Below are positions 34,253 to 43,690 of a DNA stretch of 64,000 nt, in pieces (position 1 is the first letter of the stretch; every line of letters begins with the position of its first letter). The stretch comes from Duganella sp. 1411 (lineage in GTDB: Bacteria > Pseudomonadota > Gammaproteobacteria > Burkholderiales > Burkholderiaceae_D), in the NCBI RefSeq assembly GCF_017833525.1, contig NZ_JAFICD010000001.1:2046001-2110000 (forward strand). Direction: 5' to 3'. The position numbers and the translations under genes are program-made. The notes under the pieces are model-generated. The model was not told the origin of the DNA. It saw nothing but the letters and a program-made list of their open reading frames with translations, and ran no database searches.

Positions 34253-34313
34253 CGGGCGCAGAAAGTCTTCTGTCGTACTGCTACACATTTACTACTCGTC
34301 AGCTTGGCAAGGC

Positions 34314-34389
34314 TGGCGTCCCCAGGGGGATTCGAACCCCCGTACTCACCGTGAAAGGGTGATGTCCTAGGCCTCTAGACGATGGGGAC
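34314..34389 (-). tRNA. tRNA-Glu (UUC), copy 4
   Basis: Same 76-base sequence as the other Glu copies, CCA encoded. It lies between two Ala genes in the alternating part of the array. Confidence 0.97.
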
Positions 34390-34431
34390 CTTGGAACTAC
34401 GGCACTACAATCAACGACCATTTCCGCGCGG

Positions 34432-34507
<76 letters not shown>

Positions 34508-34525
34508 CGGGCGCAGAAATAATAA

Positions 34526-34548
34526 AAGCCGCTTGCGCGACTTTTGTT
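34526..34548 (-). terminator. Weak minus-strand hairpin with T tract between tRNA genes
   Basis: On the minus strand AAAAGTCGC pairs with GCGGCTTTT (one G-T pair) around GCAA and runs into TTTTATT. It could reduce read-through between tRNA-Glu copy 5 and tRNA-Ala copy 2, or aid processing. Confidence 0.45.
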
Positions 34549-34639
34549 TTCACTACTTGTATCTATCCAGCGTGAAGCCAAACATCAAACAAATCAGTAC
34601 AAACAACGTCAACTACAACTCTTCTACTGCTTTACAACT

Positions 34640-34715
34640 TGGCGTCCCCAGGGGGATTCGAACCCCCGTACTCACCGTGAAAGGGTGATGTCCTAGGCCT
34701 CTAGACGATGGGGAC
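34640..34715 (-). tRNA. tRNA-Glu (UUC), copy 5
   Basis: Same 76-base sequence as the other Glu copies, with CCA encoded. It is the first Glu gene in transcript order. Confidence 0.97.
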
Positions 34716-34764
34716 TGCGAACAACCAATTTTACCACTTCGTTTCTGCGCACCAGAATGTTTCT

Positions 34765-34840
<76 letters not shown>

Positions 34841-34857
34841 GTTGGCGCAGAAACAAG

Positions 34858-34885
34858 AGTATAGCAAAGAAGCCGCACTATGCAA
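34858..34885 (-). promoter_or_regulatory. Promoter of the tRNA array
   Basis: On the minus strand TTGCAT and TATACT are separated by 16 bases, and TGC precedes TATACT as an extended -10. Transcription would start about ten bases before the first tRNA-Ala, as expected for tRNA genes. It lies between the gltX stop and the array. Confidence 0.65.
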
Positions 34886-34923
34886 ATACCCTTTTGCAAC
34901 TTTGCTCTGCTTTTAATGCAAAC

Positions 34924-36330
34924 TCACAGATATTTCGCCACGCGCGCCACAATCGCTTCGCGGCCGAAGATCTGCAACACCGCGTCGATGGCCGGCGTCT
35001 GCAACTGGCCGGTGACGATCAGGCGCAGCGGCATGGCGATCTGCGGCATCTTCAAGCCGTTCGCGGCCAGCACTTCCTTGATCATCGCGGCCAGCGACTC
35101 CTTGCTCCACTCCACCGTTTTGCAGCGGTCGGCGAACTGCGCCAGCGCCGGCTTGACGGCGTCGGTCAAGTGCTGCGCCAGCAGCGCCGCGTCCGGCTGC
35201 GGCGCGCGGTAGAACAGCATCGCCGCGTCGGCCAGTTCGTTGACGGTGTTGACGCGCTCCTTCATCAGCGCCAGCACGGCCGGCAACGGCGGCGCGCCGT
35301 CGAACACTGCGCCGGCGGCCAGCATGCGCGGCTTGGCCAGCTCGGCCAGGCGCTCGTTGTCGGCCTGCTTGATATAGTGGTTGTTGAGCCAGTTCAGTTT
35401 TTCGATGTTGAACTGGGCGGCCGAGTTCGACAGGTGCGAGCCGTCGAACCAGGCGATCACCTGCTCCATCGAAAACACTTCGTCGTCGCCGTGGCTCCAG
35501 CCCAGGCGCGCCAGGTAATTGAGGATCGCTTCCGGCAGATAACCCTGCGCCGGATATTCCATGACGTTGACGGCGTCCTTACGCTTGGACATCTTCTGGC
35601 CGTCCGAACCCAGTATCATCGGCAGGTGGCCGTACAGCGGCAGCGGCGCGCCGATCGCGCGCAGGATATTGATCTGGCGCGGCGTGTTGTTGACGTGGTC
35701 GTCGCCGCGCAGCACGTGGCTGATCTGCATGTCCCAGTCGTCGACGGCCACGCAGAAGTTATAGGTCGGCGTACCGTCCGGACGGGCGATGACCAGGTCG
35801 TCCAGTTCCTTGTTGCCGATGGTGATAGTGCCTTTGACGAAATCGTCCCAGGTCACCTCGCCGTCGAGCGGATTCTTGAAGCGCACCACCGGCTTGCGGC
35901 CTTCCGGAATGGCGGGCAGGGTCTTGCCCGGCTCGGGGCGCCAGGTGCCGTCGTAGCGCGGCTTTTCGCCGGCCGCGCGCATACGCTCGCGCATCGCCTC
36001 GACTTCCTCGGGCGACGAGTAGCAATGATAGGCGCTGCCGGCGGCCAGCATCTGCGCCACCACCTCGCGGTAGCGGTCCATGCGCTGCATTTGATAGAAC
36101 GGGCCTTCGTCGTGGCTCAGGCCCAGCCATTCCATGCCCTCGATGATCGCTTGCACGGCCTCGGGGGTGGAGCGCTCCAGGTCGGTGTCCTCGATGCGCA
36201 GCACGAAGGTGCCGCCGAAGTGACGGGCGAACGCCCACGAGTACAGCGCCGTGCGGGCGCCGCCAAGGTGGAGGTAGCCGGTCGGGCTGGGAGCGAATCG
36301 GGTGCGGACGGGCGTGGTGGGTGTGGTCAT
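34924..36330 (-). CDS. gltX: Glutamyl-tRNA synthetase
   Basis: This 468-residue class I synthetase charges tRNA-Glu. The HIGH motif is read as HLGGA in [17 protein letters not shown], the signature ATP loop is KMSKR in [14 protein letters not shown], and there is [10 protein letters not shown] near the start. The C-terminal alpha-helical anticodon domain is present and length is normal. It sits directly upstream of, and on the same strand as, an array with five copies of its tRNA substrate. That linkage is notable, although the array has its own promoter. Confidence 0.97.
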   Translation of the reverse strand: MTTPTTPVRTRFAPSPTGYLHLGGARTALYSWAFARHFGGTFVLRIEDTDLERSTPEAVQAIIEGMEWLGLSHDEGPFYQMQRMDRYREVVAQMLAAGSAYHCYSSPEEVEAMRERMRAAGEKPRYDGTWRPEPGKTLPAIPEGRKPVVRFKNPLDGEVTWDDFVKGTITIGNKELDDLVIARPDGTPTYNFCVAVDDWDMQISHVLRGDDHVNNTPRQINILRAIGAPLPLYGHLPMILGSDGQKMSKRKDAVNVMEYPAQGYLPEAILNYLARLGWSHGDDEVFSMEQVIAWFDGSHLSNSAAQFNIEKLNWLNNHYIKQADNERLAELAKPRMLAAGAVFDGAPPLPAVLALMKERVNTVNELADAAMLFYRAPQPDAALLAQHLTDAVKPALAQFADRCKTVEWSKESLAAMIKEVLAANGLKMPQIAMPLRLIVTGQLQTPAIDAVLQIFGREAIVARVAKYL

Positions 36331-36430
36331 CTGAATTGAAAAGCTATCTGGAAAAGGGTTATTTTAACGTGTCGGCCGGGCGGGCAACCCATGTGCATTC
36401 GGCGCGACGCAGGCGCCGACGCTGAGGGGG

Positions 36431-36455
36431 TGCGGGTTGGGCGCGCGCCAACCCG
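36431..36455. terminator. Hairpin downstream of apbC, without T tract
   Basis: GCGGGTTGG (36431-36439) and CCAACCCGC (36447-36455) form a perfect 9-bp stem. It follows the apbC stop on the minus strand. No U run follows, so it may be a stem that protects the mRNA end rather than a true terminator. Confidence 0.4.
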
Positions 36456-36471
36456 CGCTCCCGCAAAACGC

Positions 36472-37560
36472 TCAATCGTTCTTGATGACGATGCTCGGAA
36501 ACTTGCTGGTCATGTCCTTGGCCTTCTCCGACACCTGCACCGCGATCTTGCGGGCGATGTCTTTATAGATGGCGGCGACCTGGCCGTCCGGCTCGGCGAC
36601 CACCGTCGGCTTGCCGGAGTCGGCCTGCTCGCGGATCGCCATCGTCAGCGGCAGCGCCCCGAGGAATTCGACGCCGAAGTCCTTGCACATCCTGGCGCCG
36701 CCGCCGGCGCCGAAGATTTCCTCCGCGTGGCCGCAGTTCGAGCAGATGTGCGTGCTCATGTTCTCGACGATGCCAAGGATCGGGATGCCGACCTTCTCGA
36801 ACATTTTCAAGCCCTTGCGCGCGTCCAGCAGCGCGATGTCCTGCGGCGTGGTGACGATGACGGCGCCGGTGACGGGCACCTTCTGCGACAAGGTCAGCTG
36901 GATGTCGCCGGTGCCTGGCGGCATGTCGACGATCAGGTAATCGAGGTCGCGCCAGTTGGTCTGCTCCAACAGCTGCTGCAGCGCCTGCGTGACCATCGGG
37001 CCGCGCCACACCATCGGCTCGTCCGGGTCGATCAGGAAGCCGATCGACGACACTTGCACGCCGTAATTTTCCAGCGGCTCCATCGTTTTGCCGTCCTTGG
37101 TTTCCGGACGGCCCGACACGCCCAGCATCATCGGTTGCGACGGGCCGTAGATGTCGGCGTCGAGCAGGCCGACCGAGGCGCCCTCGGCGGCCAGCGCCAG
37201 CGCCAGGTTGACGGCGGTGGTCGATTTGCCGACGCCGCCCTTGCCGGAGGCCACGGCGATGATGTTTTTCACGTTCGGCATCAGCTTCAGGCCGCGTTGC
37301 ACCGTGTGCGGGATCACCTTGGTCGAGACGCCGACGCTGATGTTGCCGGCGCCCGGCACGGCCTTGAGGCCGGCGATGACGCTGGCGCGGATGGCGTCGA
37401 CCTGGCTCTTGGCCGGATAGCCGAGCTCGATGTCGAGCGAGATGTCGCCGTTGTCGACCTTCAAATTCTTGACGGCCTTGCCGCTAACGTAGTCTTTCGT
37501 TGTATTTGGATCAATGATTTTGGACAGCGCGGCCTTGACGTCTTCTACTGTGATGCTCAT
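36472..37560 (-). CDS. apbC: Iron-sulfur cluster carrier protein ApbC/Mrp
   Basis: The protein has 362 residues from ATG 37560. An N-terminal MIP18-like domain (ITVEDVKAALSKIIDP) is followed by the P-loop ATPase with ASGKGGVGKSTTAVNLA and DMPPGTGD, and a CSNC pair in HICSNCGHAEE that binds a shared [4Fe-4S] cluster between monomers. It transfers clusters to apo-enzymes. Longer upstream starts add residues not seen in the family. It is divergent from metG, a common pairing. Confidence 0.95.
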   Translation of the reverse strand: MSITVEDVKAALSKIIDPNTTKDYVSGKAVKNLKVDNGDISLDIELGYPAKSQVDAIRASVIAGLKAVPGAGNISVGVSTKVIPHTVQRGLKLMPNVKNIIAVASGKGGVGKSTTAVNLALALAAEGASVGLLDADIYGPSQPMMLGVSGRPETKDGKTMEPLENYGVQVSSIGFLIDPDEPMVWRGPMVTQALQQLLEQTNWRDLDYLIVDMPPGTGDIQLTLSQKVPVTGAVIVTTPQDIALLDARKGLKMFEKVGIPILGIVENMSTHICSNCGHAEEIFGAGGGARMCKDFGVEFLGALPLTMAIREQADSGKPTVVAEPDGQVAAIYKDIARKIAVQVSEKAKDMTSKFPSIVIKND

Positions 37561-37693
37561 GTGACTCTCCGTGAAATGTGCGCCCATTTTAGCGCATCGC
37601 GCCATAATTACCGGCCACGCCCCATTGCCGGAGTGACCGCTGGCCGCTTCCACTGTTAAAATGCTGCTTTTCCACCCACAAAGTGCATCAACC

Positions 37694-39847
37694 ATGACTC
37701 GCAAGCTGTTCGTCACCACTGCCCTGCCCTACGCAAACGCCGCTTTCCATATTGGCCACATGATGGAGTACATCCAGGCCGACATCTGGGTCCGGTTCCA
37801 GCGAATGCAGCGCGACGGCGATGCTCCGCGCACGGTGCACTTTGTCGGCGCCGACGACACCCACGGCACGCCGATCATGATCGCGGCCGAAAAGGAAGGC
37901 ATCACGCCGCAGGAGTTCGTCGCCAAGATCGCCGCCGGCCGCGCCCAGTACCTCGACGGCTTCCACATCGCCTTCGACAACTGGTACTCGACCGATTCGC
38001 CGGAAAACGTGGAGTTGTCGCAAGGCATCTACCGCAAGCTGCGCGACGCCGGCCTGATCCAGACCAAGATCGTGCCGCGCTTCTACGACCCGGTCAAAGG
38101 CATGTTCCTGGCCGACCGCAACATCAAGGGCGAGTGCCCGGTGTGCCACGCCAAGGACCAGTACGGCGACAACTGCGAGGTGTGCGGCGCGGCCTACCAG
38201 CCGACCGAACTGATCAACCCGTTCTCGGTGTTCACCAACGCCACGCCCATCCTCAAGGATTCGGAGCAGTACTTCTTCAAGCTGTCCGATCCGCGCTGCT
38301 ACGAATTCCTCAAGGAATGGCTCAACACGCCGGGCCGTTTGCAGCCGGAGATGGTCAACAAGGTCAGCGAATGGCTGGGCGAGGCCGGCGAAAAACTGGC
38401 CGACTGGGACATCTCGCGCGACGCGCCCTACTTCGGCATCCCGATCCCGGACGCGCCGGGCAAGTTCTTCTACGTCTGGCTGGACGCGCCGGTCGGCTAC
38501 CTGGCCAGCCTGAAGAACTATTGCGACAAGCAGGGCATCGACTTCAATGACCTGCTGAACGACCCGGCCACCGAACAAATCCACTTCATCGGCAAGGACA
38601 TCGTCTCCTTCCACCTGCTGTTCTGGCCGGCGATGCTGAAGTTCGCCGGCCATCCGGTGATCGACAAGCTCAAGGTCAACGTGCACGGCCACCTGACCGT
38701 CAACAACGAAAAGATGTCCAAGTCGCGCGGCACCGGCATCTCGCCGCTGCGCTACCTGAACCTGGGCATGAACCCGGAATGGCTGCGCTACTACATCGCC
38801 TTCAAGCTCAACTCGAAGGTCGAGGACCTGGACTTCACCGGCGAGGACTTCGTCGCCCGCGTCAACAGCGACCTGATCGGTAAGTACGTCAACATCGCCA
38901 GCCGCTGCGCCGGCTTCATCGCCAAGAAATTCGACGGCAAGCTGGCGGCCTCGCTGTCCGAGGGCGCGCAGGGCTGGATCAAGCGCGCGCTGGTGACGGC
39001 CGACGGCGTCGAACGCCAAGCCAGCATCGCCGCCAATTTCGAGGCGCGCGAGTTCGGCAAGGCGCTGCGCGAGATCATGGAGATCGCCGACATCACCAAC
39101 CAGTATGTCGACGAGAACAAGCCTTGGATTCTGGCCAAGGACGAGGCGAAAATCGCCGAGTTGCACGACGTTTGCACGGCCGCGCTGATCCTGTTCCGCC
39201 AGCTGACCATCCTGCTGTCGCCGGTGCTGCCGGGCGTGGCCGCCAACGTCGCCAAGTTCCTCAACGACGAGCAACTGGTGTGGGCCGACACCGATGTCGC
39301 CAGCGGCGCCGTGTCGCAGGCCATGCTGGGCCGCACCATCGGCGCCTACAGCCACCTGATGACGCGCGTGGACGCCAAGATGATCGAGGAACTGTTCGAC
39401 GCGCCCGCGCCCGCCGCCGCACCTGCTGCAACTGCGGCTGCGGCCGCGGCCGCGCCGGCGGCAACCCTGGCGGCACCGGCCGCCGGCGACATCGAAGCGC
39501 TGGCGCCGGAGATCAAGATCGACGACTTCGCCAAGGTCGATCTGCGCATCGCCAGAATCGTCAATTGCGAACACGTCGACGGCTCGGACAAGCTGCTGCG
39601 CCTGACCCTGGACGCCGGCGAGGGCCGCCACCGCAATGTCTTCTCCGGCATCAAGTCGATGTACAAGCCGGAAGAGCTGGTCGGCAAGCTGACCGTGCTG
39701 GTCGCCAACCTGGCGCCGCGCAAGATGAAGTTCGGCGTGTCCGAAGGCATGGTGCTGGCGGCCTCGGCCGCAGACGAGAAAGCCAAGCCGGGCATCTACA
39801 TCCTCCATCCGTGGCCGGGCGCCGAGCCGGGCATGCGCATCGGTTAA
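37694..39847 (+). CDS. metG: Methionyl-tRNA synthetase
   Basis: This 717-residue class I synthetase starts at ATG 37694 ([29 protein letters not shown] motif). It has a zinc finger region [18 protein letters not shown], the KMSKS loop in [12 protein letters not shown], and an anticodon helical domain. An Ala-rich linker (about 575-610) leads to a C-terminal EMAP-II-like tRNA-binding domain ([20 protein letters not shown]) that makes the enzyme dimeric. All motifs are intact. It is divergent from apbC with 133 bases between starts. Confidence 0.97.
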   Translation: MTRKLFVTTALPYANAAFHIGHMMEYIQADIWVRFQRMQRDGDAPRTVHFVGADDTHGTPIMIAAEKEGITPQEFVAKIAAGRAQYLDGFHIAFDNWYSTDSPENVELSQGIYRKLRDAGLIQTKIVPRFYDPVKGMFLADRNIKGECPVCHAKDQYGDNCEVCGAAYQPTELINPFSVFTNATPILKDSEQYFFKLSDPRCYEFLKEWLNTPGRLQPEMVNKVSEWLGEAGEKLADWDISRDAPYFGIPIPDAPGKFFYVWLDAPVGYLASLKNYCDKQGIDFNDLLNDPATEQIHFIGKDIVSFHLLFWPAMLKFAGHPVIDKLKVNVHGHLTVNNEKMSKSRGTGISPLRYLNLGMNPEWLRYYIAFKLNSKVEDLDFTGEDFVARVNSDLIGKYVNIASRCAGFIAKKFDGKLAASLSEGAQGWIKRALVTADGVERQASIAANFEAREFGKALREIMEIADITNQYVDENKPWILAKDEAKIAELHDVCTAALILFRQLTILLSPVLPGVAANVAKFLNDEQLVWADTDVASGAVSQAMLGRTIGAYSHLMTRVDAKMIEELFDAPAPAAAPAATAAAAAAAPAATLAAPAAGDIEALAPEIKIDDFAKVDLRIARIVNCEHVDGSDKLLRLTLDAGEGRHRNVFSGIKSMYKPEELVGKLTVLVANLAPRKMKFGVSEGMVLAASAADEKAKPGIYILHPWPGAEPGMRIG

Positions 39848-39859
39848 GGACGGCAAGGC

Positions 39860-40339
39860 ATGAACATCGTGGTGCGTGAAGCAACGGAAGACGATGCCAA
39901 ACTGATTGCCGAGCTCACGCGCGCCGCGTGGGCCGGCAAGGTCAGCGTCACCTCCAGCGGCCACCGCGAAACCGCCGTCGTCGTCGCAGACCATCTGCGC
40001 GACGGCGGCGGTTTTGTTTTATTGGTCGACGACGCGCCGGTCGGCTCGGTACGCTGGCTGCCGCTCGACGCCGACCCGGACGTCTGGGAGATCTGCCGCA
40101 TGGGCGTGCTGCCGGAGTATCGGGGCAGCAACCTGTCGCAGCACCTGCTGGAGGCGGTGATCCACCACGGCCTGGCCAGCGGCCTCGAGGAAGTGCGCCT
40201 GGCCGTGCGCGCCGACCAGCCCAAGCTGATCGATTTCTACACCGCCTACGCGTTCGAGCTGGCCGAGGAACTCGAGTACTCCCACGCCAATCCGTTGGAA
40301 ACGCCGCCGCTGGTCATGCGCCGCTCGCTGAAGCACTGA
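39860..40339 (+). CDS. GNAT-family N-acetyltransferase
   Basis: This 159-residue acetyl-CoA-dependent acetyltransferase starts IVVREATEDDAKLIAELTRAAW. The acetyl-CoA loop region reads ICRMGVLPEYRGSNLSQHLLEAV (R/Q-x-x-G/S-x-x variant RGSNLS), and the C-terminal strands include RLAVRADQPKLIDFYTAYAFE. It begins 12 bases after metG, so the two may be co-transcribed. The substrate is unknown. Confidence 0.8.
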   Translation: MNIVVREATEDDAKLIAELTRAAWAGKVSVTSSGHRETAVVVADHLRDGGGFVLLVDDAPVGSVRWLPLDADPDVWEICRMGVLPEYRGSNLSQHLLEAVIHHGLASGLEEVRLAVRADQPKLIDFYTAYAFELAEELEYSHANPLETPPLVMRRSLKH

Positions 40340-40441
40340 TCGAGTCCTCCAATCCGACCCCGCCGCGGGTCGCGCTCCTACTTTGAACGATGCGGCGCTG
40401 TGAAAAAATGGCCGCTCCTGTTATCCATTCGAGGAGCGAAC

Positions 40442-40957
40442 ATGAACGCCAAATTAACAGCAATAATCACCGCCGTCCTGATGAGCGCTGCCGCGGTGGC
40501 GCAGACCGGCGGCACCAGCGGCCAGACCGGGAGCGGCGGCAGCACCAGCGGCAGCGGCTCCCAATCCGGCACCGGCACCGGTTCGGCCGGCGGACAGTCG
40601 ACTGGCTCGACCGGTTCGAGCGGCACCAGCGGTTCGACCAGGGGCCAGGGCGGCAGCAGCACGGGCAGCAGCGGCATGACCGGCAGTGGCGCCACCGGCA
40701 GCAGCGGCATGACCGGCAGCCAGTCGGGTGGCAGCGGCGGACAAACGGGCTCGACCGGTAGCTCGACCGGCGGCACCGGCAGCGATCAGTCCGGTACCGG
40801 CACGGGCAGCGCCGCGAGCCCGGGCACCAGTTCCAGCGGCGGCACCGCGCAGGACGGCACTTCCACCACCAAGAAGAAGCAGCAGGCCAGGAACAAAAAC
40901 AAACACAAGTCGGACAAGTCCGGCAATTCCAACGATTCCGCCTCAAGCGCTCGCTGA
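40442..40957 (+). CDS. Secreted Gly/Ser/Thr-rich low-complexity protein
   Basis: This 171-residue protein starts at ATG 40442 after GAGGAGCGAAC. A signal peptide (MNAKLTAIITAVLMSAAAVAQ) precedes a mature part made almost only of Gly, Ser, Thr and Gln in loose GSTGSSG-like repeats. The last 25 residues are Lys/Asn-rich (KKKQQARNKNKHKS). It probably stays unfolded in the periplasm or is surface-exposed. No family is recognised; such composition evolves fast. It stands alone, followed by a 488-base gap. Confidence 0.7.
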   Translation: MNAKLTAIITAVLMSAAAVAQTGGTSGQTGSGGSTSGSGSQSGTGTGSAGGQSTGSTGSSGTSGSTRGQGGSSTGSSGMTGSGATGSSGMTGSQSGGSGGQTGSTGSSTGGTGSDQSGTGTGSAASPGTSSSGGTAQDGTSTTKKKQQARNKNKHKSDKSGNSNDSASSAR

Positions 40958-41445
40958 CACCCGGCCGGCGAGGAGCGCACCGGACGCGCTCCTCCCGCTT
41001 CCCATTCCGCCCCTTGCCTCCCTCCCCCGACCGCCCAGCAGCAACAAAAAAAAATGCGCAGGCACTATATTTTTGCGGAACTTAATTTCTTTGATCCATG
41101 TCAAAGTTATTGAGAGCAGCGAGGTGTAGCGCGCGCGGCGGAGACATCGTGGCCACCGCGCGCAAGAGCGGCCAAATTCATCGAGATGCCGGTGCGCCCC
41201 CGGTTCACCATCATCCCGATAGTCACCCACTCCCGGCAAGATGCTAGCGAACGCGGCCATAAAGGCCTGCGGAGCCGGCGCGCGCCAAGCACATCTTCGC
41301 TACCTCAAATCGCTCGCAGAAGCGAATCGCGTGCACAACAGTAGAAATACTGGGGTGCTTGTAAGCATATTTTTTTGAACTACTATTTTCTTCACCCGGC
41401 ATCCTAGCTGCGGGAAATATAGTTAAATAACGGAGACGATTCATC
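40958..41445. other. Long intergenic stretch before the esterase gene
   Basis: The 488 bases have no convincing frame. They hold a perfect 9-bp stem (GAGGAGCGC 40970-40978 with GCGCTCCTC 40986-40994) just after the Gly/Ser-rich gene, and an FNR/ANR-like palindrome at 41089-41106. The last 100 bases are A+T-rich and probably contain the esterase promoter. Confidence 0.5.
41089..41106. promoter_or_regulatory. FNR/ANR-like palindrome
   Basis: CTTTGATCCATGTCAAAG is a palindrome whose core TTGATCCATGTCAA fits the FNR/ANR/DNR consensus TTGAT-N4-ATCAA with one substitution. These oxygen- or NO-sensing regulators bind such sites. It lies 340 bases before the esterase start, which is far, so an unseen RNA or a distant promoter might be the target. 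Confidence 0.4.
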
Positions 41446-43185
41446 ATGAGATTCAACATCAAACAGTTGGTGTCGCGCGCGCTCGCCGCCACCCTTATAC
41501 TTGCGTCCGCCGTCGCACATGCCGCGACGGCCGGGCCGGGCACTTGGAGCACACAACAAAGCTGGGCGACCGACACCGTCAACGGCGGCAAGCTCACGGG
41601 ATATTTCTACTGGCCCGCCTCGCAACCGACGCTGGCCGGCAAACGCGCGCTGGTGCTGGTGCTGCACGGCTGCCAGCAAACGGCTGCGGGCGACGTCATC
41701 AACAGCGGCAGCGACGGCGGCTTCAACTGGAAAGCGGTGGCCGACAAATACGGCGCCGTCGTCATCGCCCCCAACGCCACCGGCAATGTCTACGCGAACC
41801 ATTGCTGGGATTATGCAAGCACCAACCACAACCGCAGCAGCGGCCACGACGCCGTGTTGCTTGACGTCGTCAACCGCTTCGTCGCCGATCCGCAATACGC
41901 GATCGACCCGAACCAGGTGTATGTGACCGGCCTGTCCTCGGGCGGCGGCGAGACGATGGCGCTGGGCTGCCTGGCGCCGGACGTGTTCGCCGGCGTCGGC
42001 ATCAACGCCGGGCCAACGCCGGGCACCACGACCTTGCAGATCAGCGCGGTGCCGTCCGGCTACACCGCCTCCACCGCCGCCAACGCCTGCAAGGCGATGG
42101 CCGGCAGCAGCGCCAGCAAATTCTCGACGCAGATCTCCGGCGCCATCTGGGGCACGTTCGACTACACGGTCGGGCAGGCCTACGGACCGCTGGCCACGGC
42201 GGCGATGCGTCAGATCTACGGCGGCACCTTCAAGGCCGACCCTGCGGTGGCGGTGCCTGGCGGCGGCAGCGCCGTCAACTACCGCGACGGCAACGGCAAG
42301 GTGCGCACGCACGAAATCACCGTCAGCGGCATGGGCCACGCGTGGCCGGCCGGCCCCGGCGGCAAGAACGTGCACTTCGTCGACGGCACCAAGGTCGACT
42401 ACCCGGAATTCGTGATGGACTTCTGGTTCAAGAACAACCTGCGCACCACCGCCGCCGGCGCCGGCCCCACCGTGACCGCCTGCTCGGCCAACGTGATCAG
42501 CGCCACCAGCGCGACCATCAGCGGCGCCGCCACCACCACCACCGGCAGCGTGGCGAACTACACCGTGACGCTGAACGGTCCGACCCAAGTCAACGACAAC
42601 GCCGCCGGCAGCGGCCCGAGCTTCAGCAAGACGTATAACCTGGGCAACGGCTACTACAGCGGCACCGTCACCGCCACCGACAACCAGGGCCAAACCTCGG
42701 CCGCCTGCTCGGTGTCGCAGTTCCTGGTGGGTAATGCACCCAGCCTGCCCGCGCCGGACGGCCTGAGCGCCGGCACCGCGACCGCCACCTCCGTGCCGCT
42801 GAGCTGGAAAGCCGTCAACGGCGCCACCGGCTACAACGTCTACCGCGACGGCGTCAAGCTGACGTCGACGCCGGTGACCACCACCAGCTACACGGCCACC
42901 GGCCTGACCGCCGGCACCACCTACCGCTTCGCCGTGTCGGCGGTCGGCGCGGAAGGCGAGAGCGCGATCTCGGCGCCGGTGAGCGTCACCACCACGACGG
43001 GCTTCGCCTGCACCAGCACCACCGCCAGCAACGCCGCGCATGTGCAGGCGGGGCGCGCGCACGCCACCTTCGGTTGGGCGCTGGCCAACGGCTCCAACCA
43101 GATCATGGGCTTCAACAGCGCCTTCTTCCTGAGCAAGCTGTCGGAGACCAAGCCGGGCTACTTCATCGTCGGCAGCTGCCCATAA
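41446..43185 (+). CDS. Secreted PHB-depolymerase-type esterase with fibronectin type III-like tail
   Basis: This 579-residue protein has a signal peptide (about 1-26, ending SAVAHA). The catalytic domain to about residue 340 has LVLVLHGCQQTAAGD (oxyanion), lipase box GLSSGG with the nucleophile Ser, and SGMGHAWPAG with the catalytic His, typical of PHB depolymerase/feruloyl esterase-like (esterase PHB) proteins. Two beta domains follow; the second (LPAPDGLSAGTATATSVPLSWKAV, in part) is a fibronectin III module, often used to bind polymers. The C-terminal 60 residues form an extra small domain. It probably degrades extracellular polyester or another ester substrate. Confidence 0.88.
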   Translation: MRFNIKQLVSRALAATLILASAVAHAATAGPGTWSTQQSWATDTVNGGKLTGYFYWPASQPTLAGKRALVLVLHGCQQTAAGDVINSGSDGGFNWKAVADKYGAVVIAPNATGNVYANHCWDYASTNHNRSSGHDAVLLDVVNRFVADPQYAIDPNQVYVTGLSSGGGETMALGCLAPDVFAGVGINAGPTPGTTTLQISAVPSGYTASTAANACKAMAGSSASKFSTQISGAIWGTFDYTVGQAYGPLATAAMRQIYGGTFKADPAVAVPGGGSAVNYRDGNGKVRTHEITVSGMGHAWPAGPGGKNVHFVDGTKVDYPEFVMDFWFKNNLRTTAAGAGPTVTACSANVISATSATISGAATTTTGSVANYTVTLNGPTQVNDNAAGSGPSFSKTYNLGNGYYSGTVTATDNQGQTSAACSVSQFLVGNAPSLPAPDGLSAGTATATSVPLSWKAVNGATGYNVYRDGVKLTSTPVTTTSYTATGLTAGTTYRFAVSAVGAEGESAISAPVSVTTTTGFACTSTTASNAAHVQAGRAHATFGWALANGSNQIMGFNSAFFLSKLSETKPGYFIVGSCP

Positions 43186-43218
43186 GGCGCGTCACCATCG
43201 GGCGCTGATCGGCCGCCG

Positions 43219-43680
43219 TCAGCGATACACACCGCAGCCGATCACCACATCCTCCACGCGCTCCACGTAGGTGCGCTTGGAGTCGATGCTTCCCGTGCCG
43301 GGGTTGGGCCACTTGTAGTCGACCCAACCCTTGCCTTCCTTGCTCATCCCCAGCGCCAGGATTTCCTTGATCAGGAATTTTCCATCGGCGTCCTTCATCT
43401 CCTTGACGTTCTTCCCGACCAGGCGGTAGTTGGCGCCGTTGGCCTGTTCGACGCCGTCGCCATTGGCGAGGAACGCGAAGATGTACAAATCCTTGTCGAC
43501 GAACTGGCCCTTGGCGTTGTTAAATTCGGCGAACGCTTTTTCCTTGCCGTTTTTCTTCAGGAATTCGGCGGCCTTCCTGACCATCGCCACCGCCTCGTCG
43601 GCGCTGCCCTTCTCCGCCGCGCCGGCGCCCAACGCCACCATCATCAGCGCCGCGCACAACATCTTGACTACGTTTTTCAT
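43219..43680 (-). CDS. Periplasmic single-cache domain protein
   Basis: The 153-residue protein has a signal peptide (MKNVVKMLCAALMMVALGAGAA). The mature part reads AVAMVRKAAEFLKKNGKEKAFAEFN, DKDLYIFAFLANGDGVEQANGA and GWVDYKWPNPGTG, the standard stand-alone cache (sCache) pattern with its terminal strand. It probably binds a small ligand in the periplasm and reports to a receptor or transporter. It begins 10 bases after the porin gene on the same strand. Confidence 0.8.
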   Translation of the reverse strand: MKNVVKMLCAALMMVALGAGAAEKGSADEAVAMVRKAAEFLKKNGKEKAFAEFNNAKGQFVDKDLYIFAFLANGDGVEQANGANYRLVGKNVKEMKDADGKFLIKEILALGMSKEGKGWVDYKWPNPGTGSIDSKRTYVERVEDVVIGCGVYR

Positions 43681-43690
43681 GGCGATTCCC

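Noticed and set aside
37688..39994. Open frame of 768 codons on the minus strand
   Set aside because: Antisense shadow of metG, Asp/Val/Gln-rich without any motif.
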